A stretch of 64,000 nt of DNA from contig OZ026836.1 in NCBI GenBank assembly GCA_964023205.1, positions 1,061,501-1,125,500 on the forward strand. The letters are read 5' to 3'. This DNA is from Lutraria lutraria. Taxonomy: Eukaryota; Mollusca; Bivalvia; Venerida; Mactridae. The translations under genes and the position numbers were made by a program. This document shows, piece by piece, positions 24,434 to 39,400 of the stretch. Every line of letters starts with the position of its first letter. Position 1 is the first letter of the stretch. The notes under the pieces were generated by a model. That model was not told where the DNA came from, made no database searches, and worked only from the letters and a program-made list of their open reading frames with translations.

Positions 24434-27400
24434 ATGCCACAACTGGAATTATTTGGCCGGAATTGGAGTATTGGAAGCGATGATTTCGTGTTTCCAGGAA
24501 TCGGTGATTGTTTTCTACGAGTTGCCTGGTAAGTTCCATGGTTTATTTACCGTCCTTTTATGTACTATTAACCATAAACATGTGTGGCCGTAGATTATAT
24601 ATACACCGAACATGTAGAAAGTAAATGTGGAATATCTAGATGTATATACCCTGAGATTACTATTGAAGTTATGAATTATTAATTATTCTATGAACCGATT
24701 ATACATACTATTAGTACATGTACATTTTTGTGTGTGTAGGTATGGGCTAATATACTAATGTAGATATAATTATAGATGTATAATTACTATGTACAGTACA
24801 ACCTCTCCAGAGCGACCTTCCCCTGAGCAACACCCCCCTGCAACAACAGCAGGATTTTTCCCACTTCAAGATTTGACTATTGATTCAACCTCTCTGGAGC
24901 AACAAACTATCAACAACAACATAATTTGTTACTTCCAATGGGTGTTGCTTCGGAGGAGAGGTTGTACTGTAATTTATTACCAAGAGCTTTATCCATTAAT
25001 TATCAATAAAGCTATGTCATATTTACATTATAAACAATGTATTATCTGTGTAGTGACCCAACTAAACTTGTACATGTTTTCAAGATGCATTCAACATTAA
25101 CGATGATAAATGAGTTAAAATACAAATTGTTAAATATTGTTTGCCACTATATATGCAGACATAAAACTCGTAAAAAATACGATCTACATTAAAATAAAGA
25201 CGTAGAAGACATGTCCATGTCTCTGACTTAAACAATAATAATTAACATCGAAAAAACAACAGTATTTGTTGCATATTAAAGCTTACAGTATCAGATATAA
25301 GATTTAATGATTTTATAAGTTTGTCGCGTCTGTAGATTTTATTAATTTCTCTGCTCATAGGACTATTTTTTTCAACAAATATGGAATTCAACGTCAAAAC
25401 AATTAAGGACGTGCCGTTAATATGTCAGCAAACAAGATAAAAATGTATGTATGATAATCTATGTATGTACGTTTAATTGTTAAGGGAAATGCTGGGTCAA
25501 GAGAATCAATTGATGATGTACGATAAGTTGATAAGATCATGATGTGATTGTACGTAGTGTTTCTGATGGGACAGATAAACAGTGGACCAATTCAATTGTT
25601 TAAACGTCATGTCATAAAATACACTGACTTATTAAATTTATTAAACATTTGTAGATGAGAAATTTATGGGAAGTATAGTCTTCTCTCATTTATCCAATCA
25701 TCCAAACTTTATCTTAACTGTAGATTTGTCTGTCTGGAATTCTAAAAGTATCAAATCATTTCTCTTTACGTGCGAAAGTAGGCAGTTGTTTACGGAGGAT
25801 GGAAATTTAGTACTAGTTCTTCCATGAACGATGCTTAGGTGAACTGTCCGCCTCAGATGACTGTTGACTGTTGAAAAGGGGCGTAAAACTCAAACAAAAT
25901 AAAATTCTCTGTATGGAACGCCTGCCCTTCCACTGTCAAGAATACTCGTGCTGAATTATCCGATAATTGACATGGACATTGCCCACTGAAAATTGCCTGG
26001 TTTCGTGTAATATGTGAACTGAGATGGCTGATGTTCTTTTTCTAATTTGATGTCCACTGACAGTTATAATATAGTTGATTTTTTGTGTGAAAGTGTCCAT
26101 CGTTTCGTTTTGTAATCAGTACGTCGAAGTGTTTTCCTAATATTGTTTTTGGCTAACTTACTGCAACTAATATGTTGCCGTACGTTCTTTTTCACACTAT
26201 TTCCCCACATACTCGTTTAGACCTTGAGAAAAATGCATGTGCCGCCCTTACCTCGAACTCGTGACCTCTCAATTGATAGTCCAGACACACATTCTTTCGA
26301 CATAGCTTACCAGGCTGTCTTATAAACTGACACATGTTCTACTACATCTCCATTCGCACGATTTGTCCATAGTAACGATTCTGGTAAAATATGTACAACC
26401 ATATGAGCAACCATGGTAAAATATGTAAAATATGTATGACCAAGTAAGTAATCATGACCAAGTGAGCGATTACTAGAATGGTAAAATATGTATGACCAAG
26501 TAAGTAATCATGACCAAATAAACGATTACTAGAATGGTAAAATATGTATGACCAAGTAAGTAATCATGACCAAGTAAGCGATTACTAGAATGGTAAAATA
26601 TGTATGACCAAGTAAGTAATCATGACCAAGTGAGCGATTACTAGAATGGTAAAATATGTATGACCAAGTAAGTAATCATGACCAAGTAAGCGATTACTAG
26701 AATGGTAAAATATGTATGACCAAGTAAGTAATCATGACCAAGTGAGCGATTACTAGAATGGTAAAATATGTATGACCAAGTAAGTAATCATGACCAAGTG
26801 AGCGATTACTAGAATGGTAAAATATGTATGACCAAGTAAGTAATCATGACCAAATAAACGATTACTAGAATGGTAAAATATGTATGACCAAGTAAGTAAT
26901 CATGACCAAGTGAGCGATTACTAGAATGGTAAAATATGTATGACCTAGTAAGTAATCATGACCAAATGAGCGATTACTAGAATGGTAAAATATGTATGAC
27001 CAAGTAAGTAATCATGACCAAATGAGCGATTACTAGAATGGTAAAATATGTATGACCAAGTAAGTAATCATGACCAAGTGAGCGATTACTAGAATGGTAA
27101 AATATGTATGACCAAGTAAGTAATCATGACCAAATGAGCGATTACTAGAATGGTAAAATATGTATGACCAAGTAAGTAATCATGACCAAGTGAGCGATTA
27201 CTAGAATGGTAAAATATGTATGACCTAGTAAGTAATCATGACCAAGTGAGCGATTACTAGAATGGTAAAATATGTATGACCAAGTAAGTAATCATGACCA
27301 AGTGAGCGATTACTAGAATGGTAAAATATGTATGACCAAGTAAGTAATCATGACCAAGTGAGCGATTACTAGAATGGTAAAATATGTATGACCAAGTAAG

Positions 27401-30400
27401 TAATCATGACCAAGTGAGCGATTACTAGAATGGTAAAATATGTATGACCAAGTAAGTAATCATGACCAAGTGAGCGATTACTAGAATGGTAAAATATGTA
27501 TGACCAAGTGAGGGATTACTAGAATGGTAAAATATGTATGACCAAGTAAGTAATCATGACCAAGTGAGCGATTACTAGAATGGTAAAATATGTATGACCA
27601 AGTAAGTAATCATGACCAAGTGAGCGATTACTAGAATGGTAAAATATGTATGACCAAGTAAGTAATCATGACCAAGTAAGCGATTACTAGAATGGTAAAA
27701 TATGTATGACCAAGTGAGTAATCATGACCAAGTGAGCGATTACTAGAATGGTAAAATATGTATGACCAAGTGAGTAATCATGACCAAGTGAGCGATTACT
27801 AGAATGGTAAAATATGTATGACCAAGTAAGTAATCATGACCAAATAAACGATTACTAGAATGGTAAAATATGTATGACCAAGTAAGTAATCATGACCAAA
27901 TAAACGATTACTAGAATGGTAAAATATGTATGACCAAGTGAGTAATCATGACCAAGTGAGCGATTACTAGAATGGTAAAATATGTATGACCAAGTAAGTA
28001 ATCATGACCAAGTGAGCGATTACTAGAATGGTAAAATATGTATGACCAAGTAAGTAATCATGACCAAGTAAGCGATTACTAGAATGGTAAAATATGTATG
28101 ACCAAGTAAGTAATCATGACCAAGTGAGCGATTACTAGAATGGTAAAATATGTATGATCAAGTGAGCGATTACTAGAATGGTAAAATATGTATGATCAAG
28201 TGAGCAATTACTAGAATGGTAAAATATGTATGATCAAGTGAGCGATTACTAGAATGGTAAAATATGTATGATCAAGTGAGCGATTACTAGAATGGTAAAA
28301 TATGTATGACCAAGTGAGGGATTACTAGAATGGTAAAATATGTATGATCAAGTGAGCGATTACTAGAATGGTAAAATATGTATGATCAAGTGAGCGATTA
28401 CTAGAATGGTAAAATATGTATGATCAAGTGAACGATAACTAGAATGGTAAAATATGTATGATCAAGTGAGCGATTACTAGAATGGTAAAATATGTATGAT
28501 CAAGTGAACGATAACTAGAATGGTAAAATATGTATGATCAAGTGAGGGATTACTAGAATGGTAAAATATGTATGACCAAGTGAACGATTACTAGAATGGT
28601 AAAATATGTATGATCAAGTGAACGATAACTAGAATGGTAAAATATGAATGATCAAGTGAGCGATTACTAGAATGGTAAAATATGTATGATCAAGTGAGCG
28701 ATAACTAGAATGGTAAAATATATATGACCAAGTGAGCGATTACTAGAATGGTAAAATATGTATGACCAAGTGAGCGATTACTAGAATGGTAAAATATGTA
28801 TGATCAAGTGAGCGATTACTAGAATGGTAAAATATGTATGATCAAGTGAACGATAACTAGAATGGTAAAATATGAATGATCAAGTGAGCGATTACTAGAA
28901 TGGTAAAATATGTATGATCAAGTGAGCGATAACTAGAATGGTAAAATATATATGACCAAGTGAGCGATTACTAGAATGGTAAAATATGTATGACCAAGTG
29001 AGCGATTACTAGAATGGTAAAATATGTATGATCAAGTGAGCGATTACTAGAATGGTAAAATATGTATGATCAAGTGAGCGATTACTAGAATGGTAAAATA
29101 TGTATGACCAAGTGAACGATTACTAGAATGGTAAAATATTTATGACCAAGTGAGCGATTATGGTAAAATATGTATGACCAAGTGAGCGATTATGGTAAAA
29201 TATACACGATCAAGTATGTGATCATGGTAAAATATATACGACCAAATTATTGACCATTGTCAAATATGTACGACCATGTATTTGAAAAAAAATCAAGACA
29301 GCGTTAAACAGACCATTACAATATGAAAATAAACAAAAATGGTAAATAAGACCTGTATTACGTAATAAACTATATGTGCGTCTATTCATGCAGTTACTTT
29401 TGTAATAACTTACTAGGTATTCAGACAACGGTATTCCTATTCATAACTACACTGAAACTTCAAATATTTCAAATGTTACTTGATACTTAAACCATTCAAC
29501 TAAACTTAAGTATAAATTTACAAAAATGTACACGTTGTATATACCTTATGATTCACCATTTGTAGCTTTCTATGAAAGATTTAGTATACAAAGGTTTTAT
29601 TATCTTTCTAAGTCAGTTTAGTTTAAACTTATTTACAGTTCTTATAACTTATATTAGCTACTATCGATGACCAGCACTAGCACCGCAAGAAGGGATTCTA
29701 AAGGTTCCGGTCAAATACCGCCACTGACGAGATTCGAACTCGCAACATCCGGGTTCGGAGTCAGACGTCTACCTCTACACCACTGCTCCTCTTTAAATAT
29801 ACTAACATCGTAATAAATCCACCTGGACATTTGATTCTTACATCGCAGTTTATTGAGATAATTAGCACAGCTGAGTAAGGTGGGAATATAAAAGTTAATG
29901 TGTTGGAATGTTGATAAAGAAGGTGAATATTGGTGTAGGAGTAGGATTGGTCATGTCAAACAAGCAGGTGTATTACTCATAATGAATAATTTTATGTTAT
30001 TTTAGACACTGTCCAAAATATTCAATTTTGTGTACTGTAGGGAGGCTCGTTTATAAGACATGAGAAAATTAGAATTGTTTTACATTTCTATCATTTTTAT
30101 AATCAACACTAAAAAGAACCTACAAAAAGCCCTCAATACTAATAACTAAATCGGAGTTTCTGAAGACTGTACAAATGTTACTTCATTTGTTTTGGGTCGA
30201 CTGAAAATAAAGTTAAATATAAAAAGAAATAGGAGCGTTCCTGTAACAATATAGGTTTATACCCAAATATATGATATACGACGTATTTGATAAAAACACT
30301 TCAGGAATTTTAAGTAGCCTGTATCTGTTTATATAATTACATATTTGTGTATTATATAACATAACAATTAGGTGTACATTACATGTGTATTTTCTCATTT

Positions 30401-33400
30401 CTTTTTCAGTTAAATGTTTGTTTCCTCTGTCAAACATTTTTGAAGATCTGAGAAAAGAACTTCTAATTAAATATATCTGTTTTAAGTATTTTTAAAGTAT
30501 TTCTTGTACAAATCTATGACAATAAATACGGTTAAATACTGTAGAATCGTTAATTTTCGTTGGGGATTTAATTTCGTGGATTTTGTGGATCGGCTCATCC
30601 ACGAAATCAAATCCCCACGAATCTAAATGCAGAGATAAGGCATTTCTTTTCGAAAATCAAAATCACGAATGTCCCCACCAATTAGACATTTAAGTAAAAA
30701 CAACGAAAATTGAGCCCATCGAAAATAAATGAAAATACAGTACGTAACGAAGACAGCTTAGGGCCCATCATAAAATGCAGTGTTAAATTGACCGCATAAT
30801 GTAGTTGAAGTATAAAGGAAGTATTGACAACAGGTTCTTAAATAAGAGATTGTTAGAATAAGTACAGAACAGACATTTTATAAGCGAGTTGTACAAAGTA
30901 CATCGTCCATAAATTATTTTTGTACTGGCATGATAGTGAAAAAAGGTTTCATTGTACACCATGTAACTCTTGCATTTTATACGTAGATAGTTTCCAACTT
31001 TATATAAATAATCTCTGTAGGCTAACTCGGAGGTTATCTGTCAATATAACATGATGCGATAACTTCAAAACCAATAGCATTAGTATTCTGGCAAGTCCGT
31101 TGTTTTTCATGTAAATTACAATATTTTCTTTCATGCCTACAGTATTTAATTTAAACAAAATTCACACTGTTTTAAATAGTTCATTTATTATATTTAAGAA
31201 CTGTGCACACAACAAGTGTGTATGTATTTATGTTAATATTTAGGATAATGTGTAATTTTTGTCAGATATTCAAAACAAATTTAATATTATCCGATAAACT
31301 ACTTATATAATAATAAACACTTCCAACATTAGTATTATCGTTCGAAACTAACTCTTTACATAAAGTCTTCAGCCAACGACTTGCTTCTGTCAAGATATGA
31401 AGCAGTTTAAGATTTTTAGCTCGTCTGTTTTCGAAGAAGAAGTCGTGCTATTGTGGTTATTGCGGCGTCTGGGTCTTGCCAAAAAAAACACAACAACTTC
31501 ATAGGTTGATAGATCTCACTGAGGCAGTGAACAGACTCATGATCTGATATAAAACCTGGCTGGCAAATGAACAGATTAAAATGACTTGTCTTTTCTAGGT
31601 TCATTTTAAAGGGTTTTGTCATTTTTAACATCAGACATGGTGCATAACAAATAACAAATATACTTTGTAAACATGACTGTATCTGTTCTCAATACGAATA
31701 TAGAGCATTATATGATATGTTATATGATACATGTAGTTTCATAATATGTCTGGTTTAGGTAACCCGTATGTATTTAGATAACTCGACATTTTCACATAAT
31801 TATTTCTAATCATTTTATTAACCCCCATTTAACCCTTTTATCTTCTGGTGACAGACTTTGGATCGATTTCCCAGTAAATTAAGTGTTTATTTGACCTTTT
31901 GTACAACTTGATCACTCTAGAGCATTTAGCAATTAAATTTGTCAGTGTAGCAGTTATATTTATCAAGGGACAGCGTGTTACAGTCATTCCTTACAGCGTG
32001 ATGACCGCGGTTTCAGAAAATCGAATGAGCAATACCATATACAGTACAACCTCTCCAGAGTGGCCCTTTCTTGAGCAACATACTCCTTTTAACAATAGCT
32101 TGATTTTTCCCACTGAATGATTTAACTATAAATTCAACCTCCCAAGAGCAACAACCTCTGAACAATATAATTTGCTGCTCTCAAATGGTGTTGCTTTGGA
32201 GAGGTTGCACTGTATTTTTTAAAAATAATTAAAATCACACAATATTATTCGAATTGAAAGAGAATAATTTACTAGAAACATAATCCTATCGGTTTAATAA
32301 GTTAAAAAAAACATTGTACTCAGCAGTTCCGCCACGGTACGAAAATAAGAAACTAACACTGGATTTTTTGATCGAGCTTGCGTTTCACAAAGTTCCACGT
32401 TACATCTGATGCTTTAATCGTAACTACTCGGGTATTTCCGTAACTGAGAAATACGCCTCGTACATAAGTGTAGGGTTACAATTAGGGTTATGCGGTTTCT
32501 GGTCACTACTTTTTCATCACTAGGTACTCGTTTTCAAAAATCTTTCTCAAAATTAATGACTTTGAAGCGTCTTTAATCGTTCGCGATTGATAAAATTGGT
32601 ATCAAGTTATTTAGACAAATGCCGAGGAGTTCAGATTGCTGATGCTTACTTTCTTTGTGTATTTGCAGGTTTATAATTGTTCTTGTGATGTACATCAAAT
32701 ACAATGATGAGATAGACGACGATTGTACTGATGCGAAATATTTACATGTTTACTTTATTGGATTATTTGTGTTTCTGATACTCACATCAATTCTGTCAAT
32801 CATTATTGTGCGTATAAGTATGCAAGGAACCATCGCAGATAGTGTATCACGTCGTCATCTTCCGGTTGTGTTGTATATCCGGTTAGCTGTGGCTTTACCG
32901 GAAGTGTCATGGAACGGTTATGGGACGTATTGTGCATTCGAGACTGCTGAAAATTGTCATACTGCTATTATAACAATAGCTAAAGGAACAGTGATATTTG
33001 GATGGGTCGTTTTGTTTATTTGTATCATTATTTGGGTGATCATTTTCAATATTTATTCTGGAAAAAACAAAAACAAACGTGCGACGTCAGTGAGTATCCG
33101 CAGCTTCAGACGAGGATCCCGACGTCCACAGTTACGAACAAAACAATGGGAGAAAAGGTATAGTGTTATGTGACAAAAGATAACTTTTGTTTGCTCGGCA
33201 ATCGATGTGTCATGATCGCTTGTAAACATCTTAAGATCGATCCATGTCACTAGAAGTAAAAGAATACCTTACACCGCTTTTAGTTCAAAATTCATGTAAT
33301 ACCTTTACTGCTAATGTTGCCATATTTCACTTATAATATTGTAATTGGCCAACAGTAAATATATTGCTGATTTGCTTATAAAGTTGAGAGTTAGGGTTTA

Positions 33401-36400
33401 TATGAAAACAAGCTTTGATTGTGTGTGTGCGTGCATATGTGCGTGTATGTTAACATCAATAAGGAAGTGATAATTATTCGTTACATTTCCCTACATGTAC
33501 ATTTTTATGATATCTATTGAATTTCAATACTAAACTGCTATGAACAATATTTACTTCGTATATGAAGTGGGATAGATGTCAAAAAGTCACTTGGCACACT
33601 CAGCATACGCCTAGAGATATATTATATACAGTACAACCTCTCCGGTGCGATCCTCTCTTGAGCAACGACCTTCGTTCAAAAACAGCATGATTTTCCCTCA
33701 GCCCGATTTAACTATTCATTTAACCTCTCTAGAGCAACAACCTACTTTACATTGAGTTTTTTTTATAATTGCATTTATTTTTACATACGCTGTGGTCATG
33801 GATTATCCGAGTAAAAAAAACTCAAAACTTTACTATAGGATAACACATGACGGCTGTTTACCAGTCAGCTTGCTAGATGCACATTTAGCCATCTTTTATT
33901 TAATACACTGTGTACCATTTAATTACGTGATTTAGATAAAGATGCAGCTGTTAATTTATGAGTTCTTTCAGGTGTAAATGTTTGTTTATGTGTGCAAGGG
34001 GAGACGATACCAATACAAGCGTGTTCTCAACTCTAGCAGAGCTCAGTGCTGACTACTTCAAGGTAACATTTGTAATATAAAACACACATAAATTTGTATC
34101 AACAATAGATAAATGCCAAGTGGGAATGATTAAAAAAGTTGTGCGTTTTATATCTTAAATGTGAAACAACATTCACATGACTACGCCTAAAGGTAGCTGT
34201 TGGCTTTATGTAAACAAGTTTGAAATCTTTCCACTAACATTGTTGAAAGTATACTAACAACTTTTATGATATGTCTAAAATATAATTGCAACAAATATAA
34301 TAACCCTGTATCTTAACTATTTTGTCCGTCGTCCGTCCGTCCACAATGCATCTATTCTGAAACAGATGAATTATACGATTTTAAACAGGCAGTAAGTAAG
34401 TCTAGTTTATTGTTCTGCAGGGTGTGAACTTAGTACCGACGGACGTCGCCGCCGGACTGATTCTACTTAGTCGTAAGCAAGAACGTAAGAGGCAACAATT
34501 TAGAACATATATCTCGGACAGTGAGGACATGTCACGGTATAGTTTAGTGTTAGTACATCTAGGCATGCTAGAGTAGTGTTGGGTACGCATGCTTTCTTTT
34601 TTGCTCCTTTCGCCTTTTCATCGCGATATTTTGTGACGCTGATTGAACGTGTAGACATATTTTAACAGAGACAGCTCATTCTAAGAATCTTTGCTTTAAA
34701 AATACAAATGTTTACAAAATGTCTGTACAACATCACTCAGAGCTTGTTGTGATAAGTCTATATTACGTGCTAGCTATTTGATCTGCATGATTTCCTTGTT
34801 TACTAGTATTTGGCATTTGAGTAAAAAACACGTGAATGAATATGATGAATGTATGATATATAGTTACTACATGTATTATACTAGTAAGCAACATGTATCA
34901 CAATATTATATCCCGTTGGAAATATGAATTAAACATCAGCGATACAATTGTATCAAGGAAGCTCTGGGGGCTTTCATTTGACCTTAGCTCCCGGGTTTTG
35001 AGGCACGAAGAACGCTAAATACCTTTATTGAGCCTTTGGAAATTATGTATTGTGGATCTTGACCTTGACCCGCGGTATTTTTCATTAATTAGGATTATTT
35101 TTGTTAAGCAATACATGTACGTTTAAATAACAACACATTTAACGTAATGGGGCGGTGCTTGTGTGATTAAACTGATTTTTGCACTAATCCATGCAACAAG
35201 GTACATGTAGTATGTTACGTCAATCGTTGCATTAATTTATAATGATAGATCATTGCTTGTTTTTATTATAAAACATCTCAGATTCACCAGAATTATCATC
35301 TTCGTTATTTTGAAGTTACTGTTGTATAACATATGACGTCACGAAATATCGTTTATCTTGTCTTTTGACCTTTTACTTAATTCCAGTAGATTTTGTCCGT
35401 AGATTGTAATGTCTGAGGATAAGTATACTGTTATCTTCTAAACTAATCAACTCATGAACTTTAACTACATGTGCTTCGTGGCTTATAAGCGGAGCGGCTT
35501 CCGAACCAATTGGTTAATATTTTTATGCCCCCCGCCACTCGAAATTGGCGGAAGATCGTGTTACCCCGAACCGTCCGTTCAAATTTTGGTTTCCGAGCGA
35601 TAATTCAAGAAATATTTCATGGATTGGTTTCATATTTTATATGAAGGTGTATAATAATAAAATACAGGTCAGGTTCAATTTCCATTAAAATCCATTCATT
35701 TTCACATGAGTTATGGCCCCTTTTATCTTAGCTCTTGATGGGTGCGTACACATTTCTAGTTTACGAATTTGAATACGTTTTTAATATATTCGGTTGGTCG
35801 ATTTGTTACTAGGATATACAAATTATATACGTAGATCTTTTAGACGTACTTCCCATGTACATTTCCTGTAGACTTTATACTTCTTACTTCTATTCAAAAA
35901 TTAATACGTTTAATACAGATCTATATTCGCCAGAATAGAATACATAAAACATCATTATTTGCTGCTTCTAAACTTATACCGAAAAAAATAGAATAGTGTC
36001 AGTTGGGAAATAATTCTTACATCTAAGTTTAGCCCGATATGATGTAAACGAGTGGAACATTCATGTACGTATACAGATCAAATGTGTTTCTTACTATGAT
36101 GTGTAAATTTGAAGTATCATCTGATACATATATACACCTGTCCTCTATAATTTATAGAGTATACTTGTATATAGAACAGAACAGTTCTGTTCTGTTCTTG
36201 TATATAGTTATGCTTTCTTTCGAATATCAAAATGCGTAATGTCTTCTCCATATCAGCTATTTTTTTATTCTGTGTACTTTTATTTATCACTACAAGTGAC
36301 GTGTTAATTAATTTATAGATTTACCTGTGCTGTGGATCATGAAACCTACATACTTTGATTGAATGTTTTTATTTTGTTGGAGACATAATATTATCTACCT

Positions 36401-39400
36401 GATTTTACATACAACTTTATTTCCCCTTGTTTTATATTTTGTATTACAAAGGACAAGAAGGAAGTATTTCGTTACGTCATATTGTTAAGGCGTCCTTTCT
36501 GGCCTTTCATCATAATATTATGTTATTGTTCGGTGATAAACAACAATAGGGAATTCAACGTAAATAAACAGAGATAAAAGAGGAATAAATGATTATGACA
36601 TACACTATAAATGATATATGCTGAGATAATATAAACATGTGCGTTTAAACCGAGCGGTGTAACATAATAAACTAAAATACCGATGTATACGTAATATCTG
36701 CGCTAATGATTGTATTTGACGTTTTACTGACTATTTTATGATTGTCTTATTTTGTCCTTTTGTACTCAATCCAGAACGTCGTCCCACCACAAAGAATATT
36801 TTGTAAAACTGATTATATTTGTTTTTACTTAAACATAGTGTGCTAAATAGGAGTAAGTTGTATTCATTTTTATATGCCCGTTTGAAAAACGGGTCATATC
36901 ATGGGAACACCCACGGCGGCAGGGCGGGCGGCATCCACAACGGTGTCCGATCTCTAATTCAAACAGTTTTATTCTGATCCTTACCAAACTTGATGGAAAT
37001 GTTTATGGCCGTGAGATCTCGGCCAAGTTCGATAACAAGCCCAATTGACCGAGGTACTTAAGAGTTATGCCCCATTGACGCTTTTGAAAAATAAATTTTG
37101 ACGGTCAGATTTTGTGACCTGTCACTCTTGTGAAGAGTCCGTGAAAAAATGATACGTAGACGCATTTAATTATATTATGTCTTTTGAAGTCATTACGTCA
37201 TGATTGATAAAGTTTTGGGAAAATTTAATATTAGGCTACTTCGGACCAAGTGGTACACAAGTAGATCTAAATAAATGAAAACACCGGAATAGATGACAGA
37301 TATCCTTAACTAGATTTTATCAATACAACATGTACTTATATCATGTACTTTTCTCATAGTAAGCAATAACTATACAGTAATAGTAAAGGGAAGTTTTTTA
37401 TTCTGAAAGCGGTAATTCTTACATAAGTATGTTTCTTTTTTATCTGTCGGAAAATTATTGACATATTTTTTTTAATCAACCGTTTTCTTGAACGAGCATA
37501 CATGGTGTACATAGCTTACTATAACAAAACGAGATCATCAGTCGATCCAACCTTTCATCTAGAAACCGGAAATAAACCCTAAATTCACATACGTTCCGTA
37601 GCTGTTAGTCATTCAATACATGTACTTGTAAAAAACTGATTTTTCCCCATTTGTACCTAAATACCTTAGATAAGATTTAGCATACATTCAACCTTTTTGC
37701 TATTTGTTCACAATATTTACTTAAATATTTGATAAGTGCATAAGAGCCTGTCCGTTTTGCTCAATAGGGAAGAACGTTGCGCCAGAGGACATCCGGAGTA
37801 CGAGCCGTGGGTACGACTCATCTGAACATTTGATTGAAACCTTAGTACCCCCATCTCTGATCATGTAATTTATGTAGAGAATTGGACTGTTTATGCTTAT
37901 GTTGTATACTAGTATGTATATAGAATTCCGTCAACAGTTATGTACCTGAAATAACATTGAAGAAACAGATCTAATGTCCGCTAAACAACAAACACAACAA
38001 CAATAAAATTAATTTATTTATTTCGAAACAATTAATTATTATAGTAAATATCTGGTTAAAAATCCAGCTTTAGTTAGGAACTGATAAGCATACAATAATG
38101 GTTTAATTACATATACATATGGACTAGGTATTAATAATCTAGTATCGTAATTTGAAAGCTTCATTTATATAGTTACAAAGCATTTTTGTTTCTTTATTTA
38201 TACCACTACGTAATATCTGGACAAACTTTAACACACTCGGTCTGTTTATGATATGTTGCATTTTATAGGTTCCCCATTCAAGTGATGAGTGCTTCTTTAA
38301 ACTACTTGATAAACATGTTATATCATGCATTGTTTACACTGTCGAATTTTCCTTCTTATGATTTTAACATCCTTATTTACATTCATCGGGGAAACACCAG
38401 AATGTTGATTTCACAAGACGTCACGACGACTGCTATACGAGTTAAATACTATACATACACATGTACATAAATATGATCAATTACATACTATCACCAAATA
38501 CCGCATCATTTTGCTGACATTTCTTCCTGTTAAATGTCTGCTATGTCATTACGTGTGATTAGAATATATCAGAGTTAAGTTTGATTCCCGGAAATTATGA
38601 TTTGAGGGATTCTGTTTAGAAGACACTCGGATGAGTATATAGCAGAGAGACTTTTGTATACAGTGTACACTTCATAAACGGTCACCTACGAACATCAGCC
38701 ACCTCTCTGTTACAGCCAGTATACTAGCAACCCAAATTGACGTTTTACTCTATTTTCACCCTCTAAACAACAGTCACCTCCTTACAACCGCCATTTTGTC
38801 CTTCCCATTGGTGACTGTAGTAGGGAGACTGTACGGTATAATGTACGGTATAATGTACGGAATGGATAGGATATGTTCGTCGTTAATTATGTTCTAAGTT
38901 TTTTTGTAGATAGAGAACTATAGATATTTATCTAATGCGGCTCATACAGGCTCATTTTTAAATGTTTTGTATAAAAAAATAAAATAATGCATAATGATAT
39001 GTGTGTGTACATGTATTTCATGTTGTGTCCTGTAATTAACCAGCACCATGAACTCTTAGAATCAGAGCTCACTGACTCTTGTTTTACAGTTCTCACTTAC
39101 GTGCACACTGACCTCATCTTTCGCACTTTCGCTACCACCACTAGACAGTTTACCGTGTGCGTCTCTTTGTCTTCTGTCTTCTCTTCTCTTTTTTAATTTT
39201 TACCCATTTTATAAAACTTACGCGTTAACTCAATTTGATTTCTTTACAACAAATACAACCTGGTAATCAATATACAAAACAAATACACAAATATATGTAA
39301 TATGTTTTATCATTCTTGTACAGTCATATATTATAATATAGTATTACATTGTAGTGAAGTTTTAAAAAAAATAAAAATAATATGTTCAAGTAATCAAAAA

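Noticed and set aside
26385..29240. CRISPR-like array or centromeric satellite
   Set aside because: Units are contiguous with no unique spacers, the array is intronic, and it is only about 2.85 kb.
36168..36206. Palindrome AGAACAGAACAGTTCTGTTC as a hormone-receptor element
   Set aside because: It resembles a steroid-response half-site palindrome, but it lies in a DAGL intron, is a simple GAACA repeat in inverted form, and has no other support.
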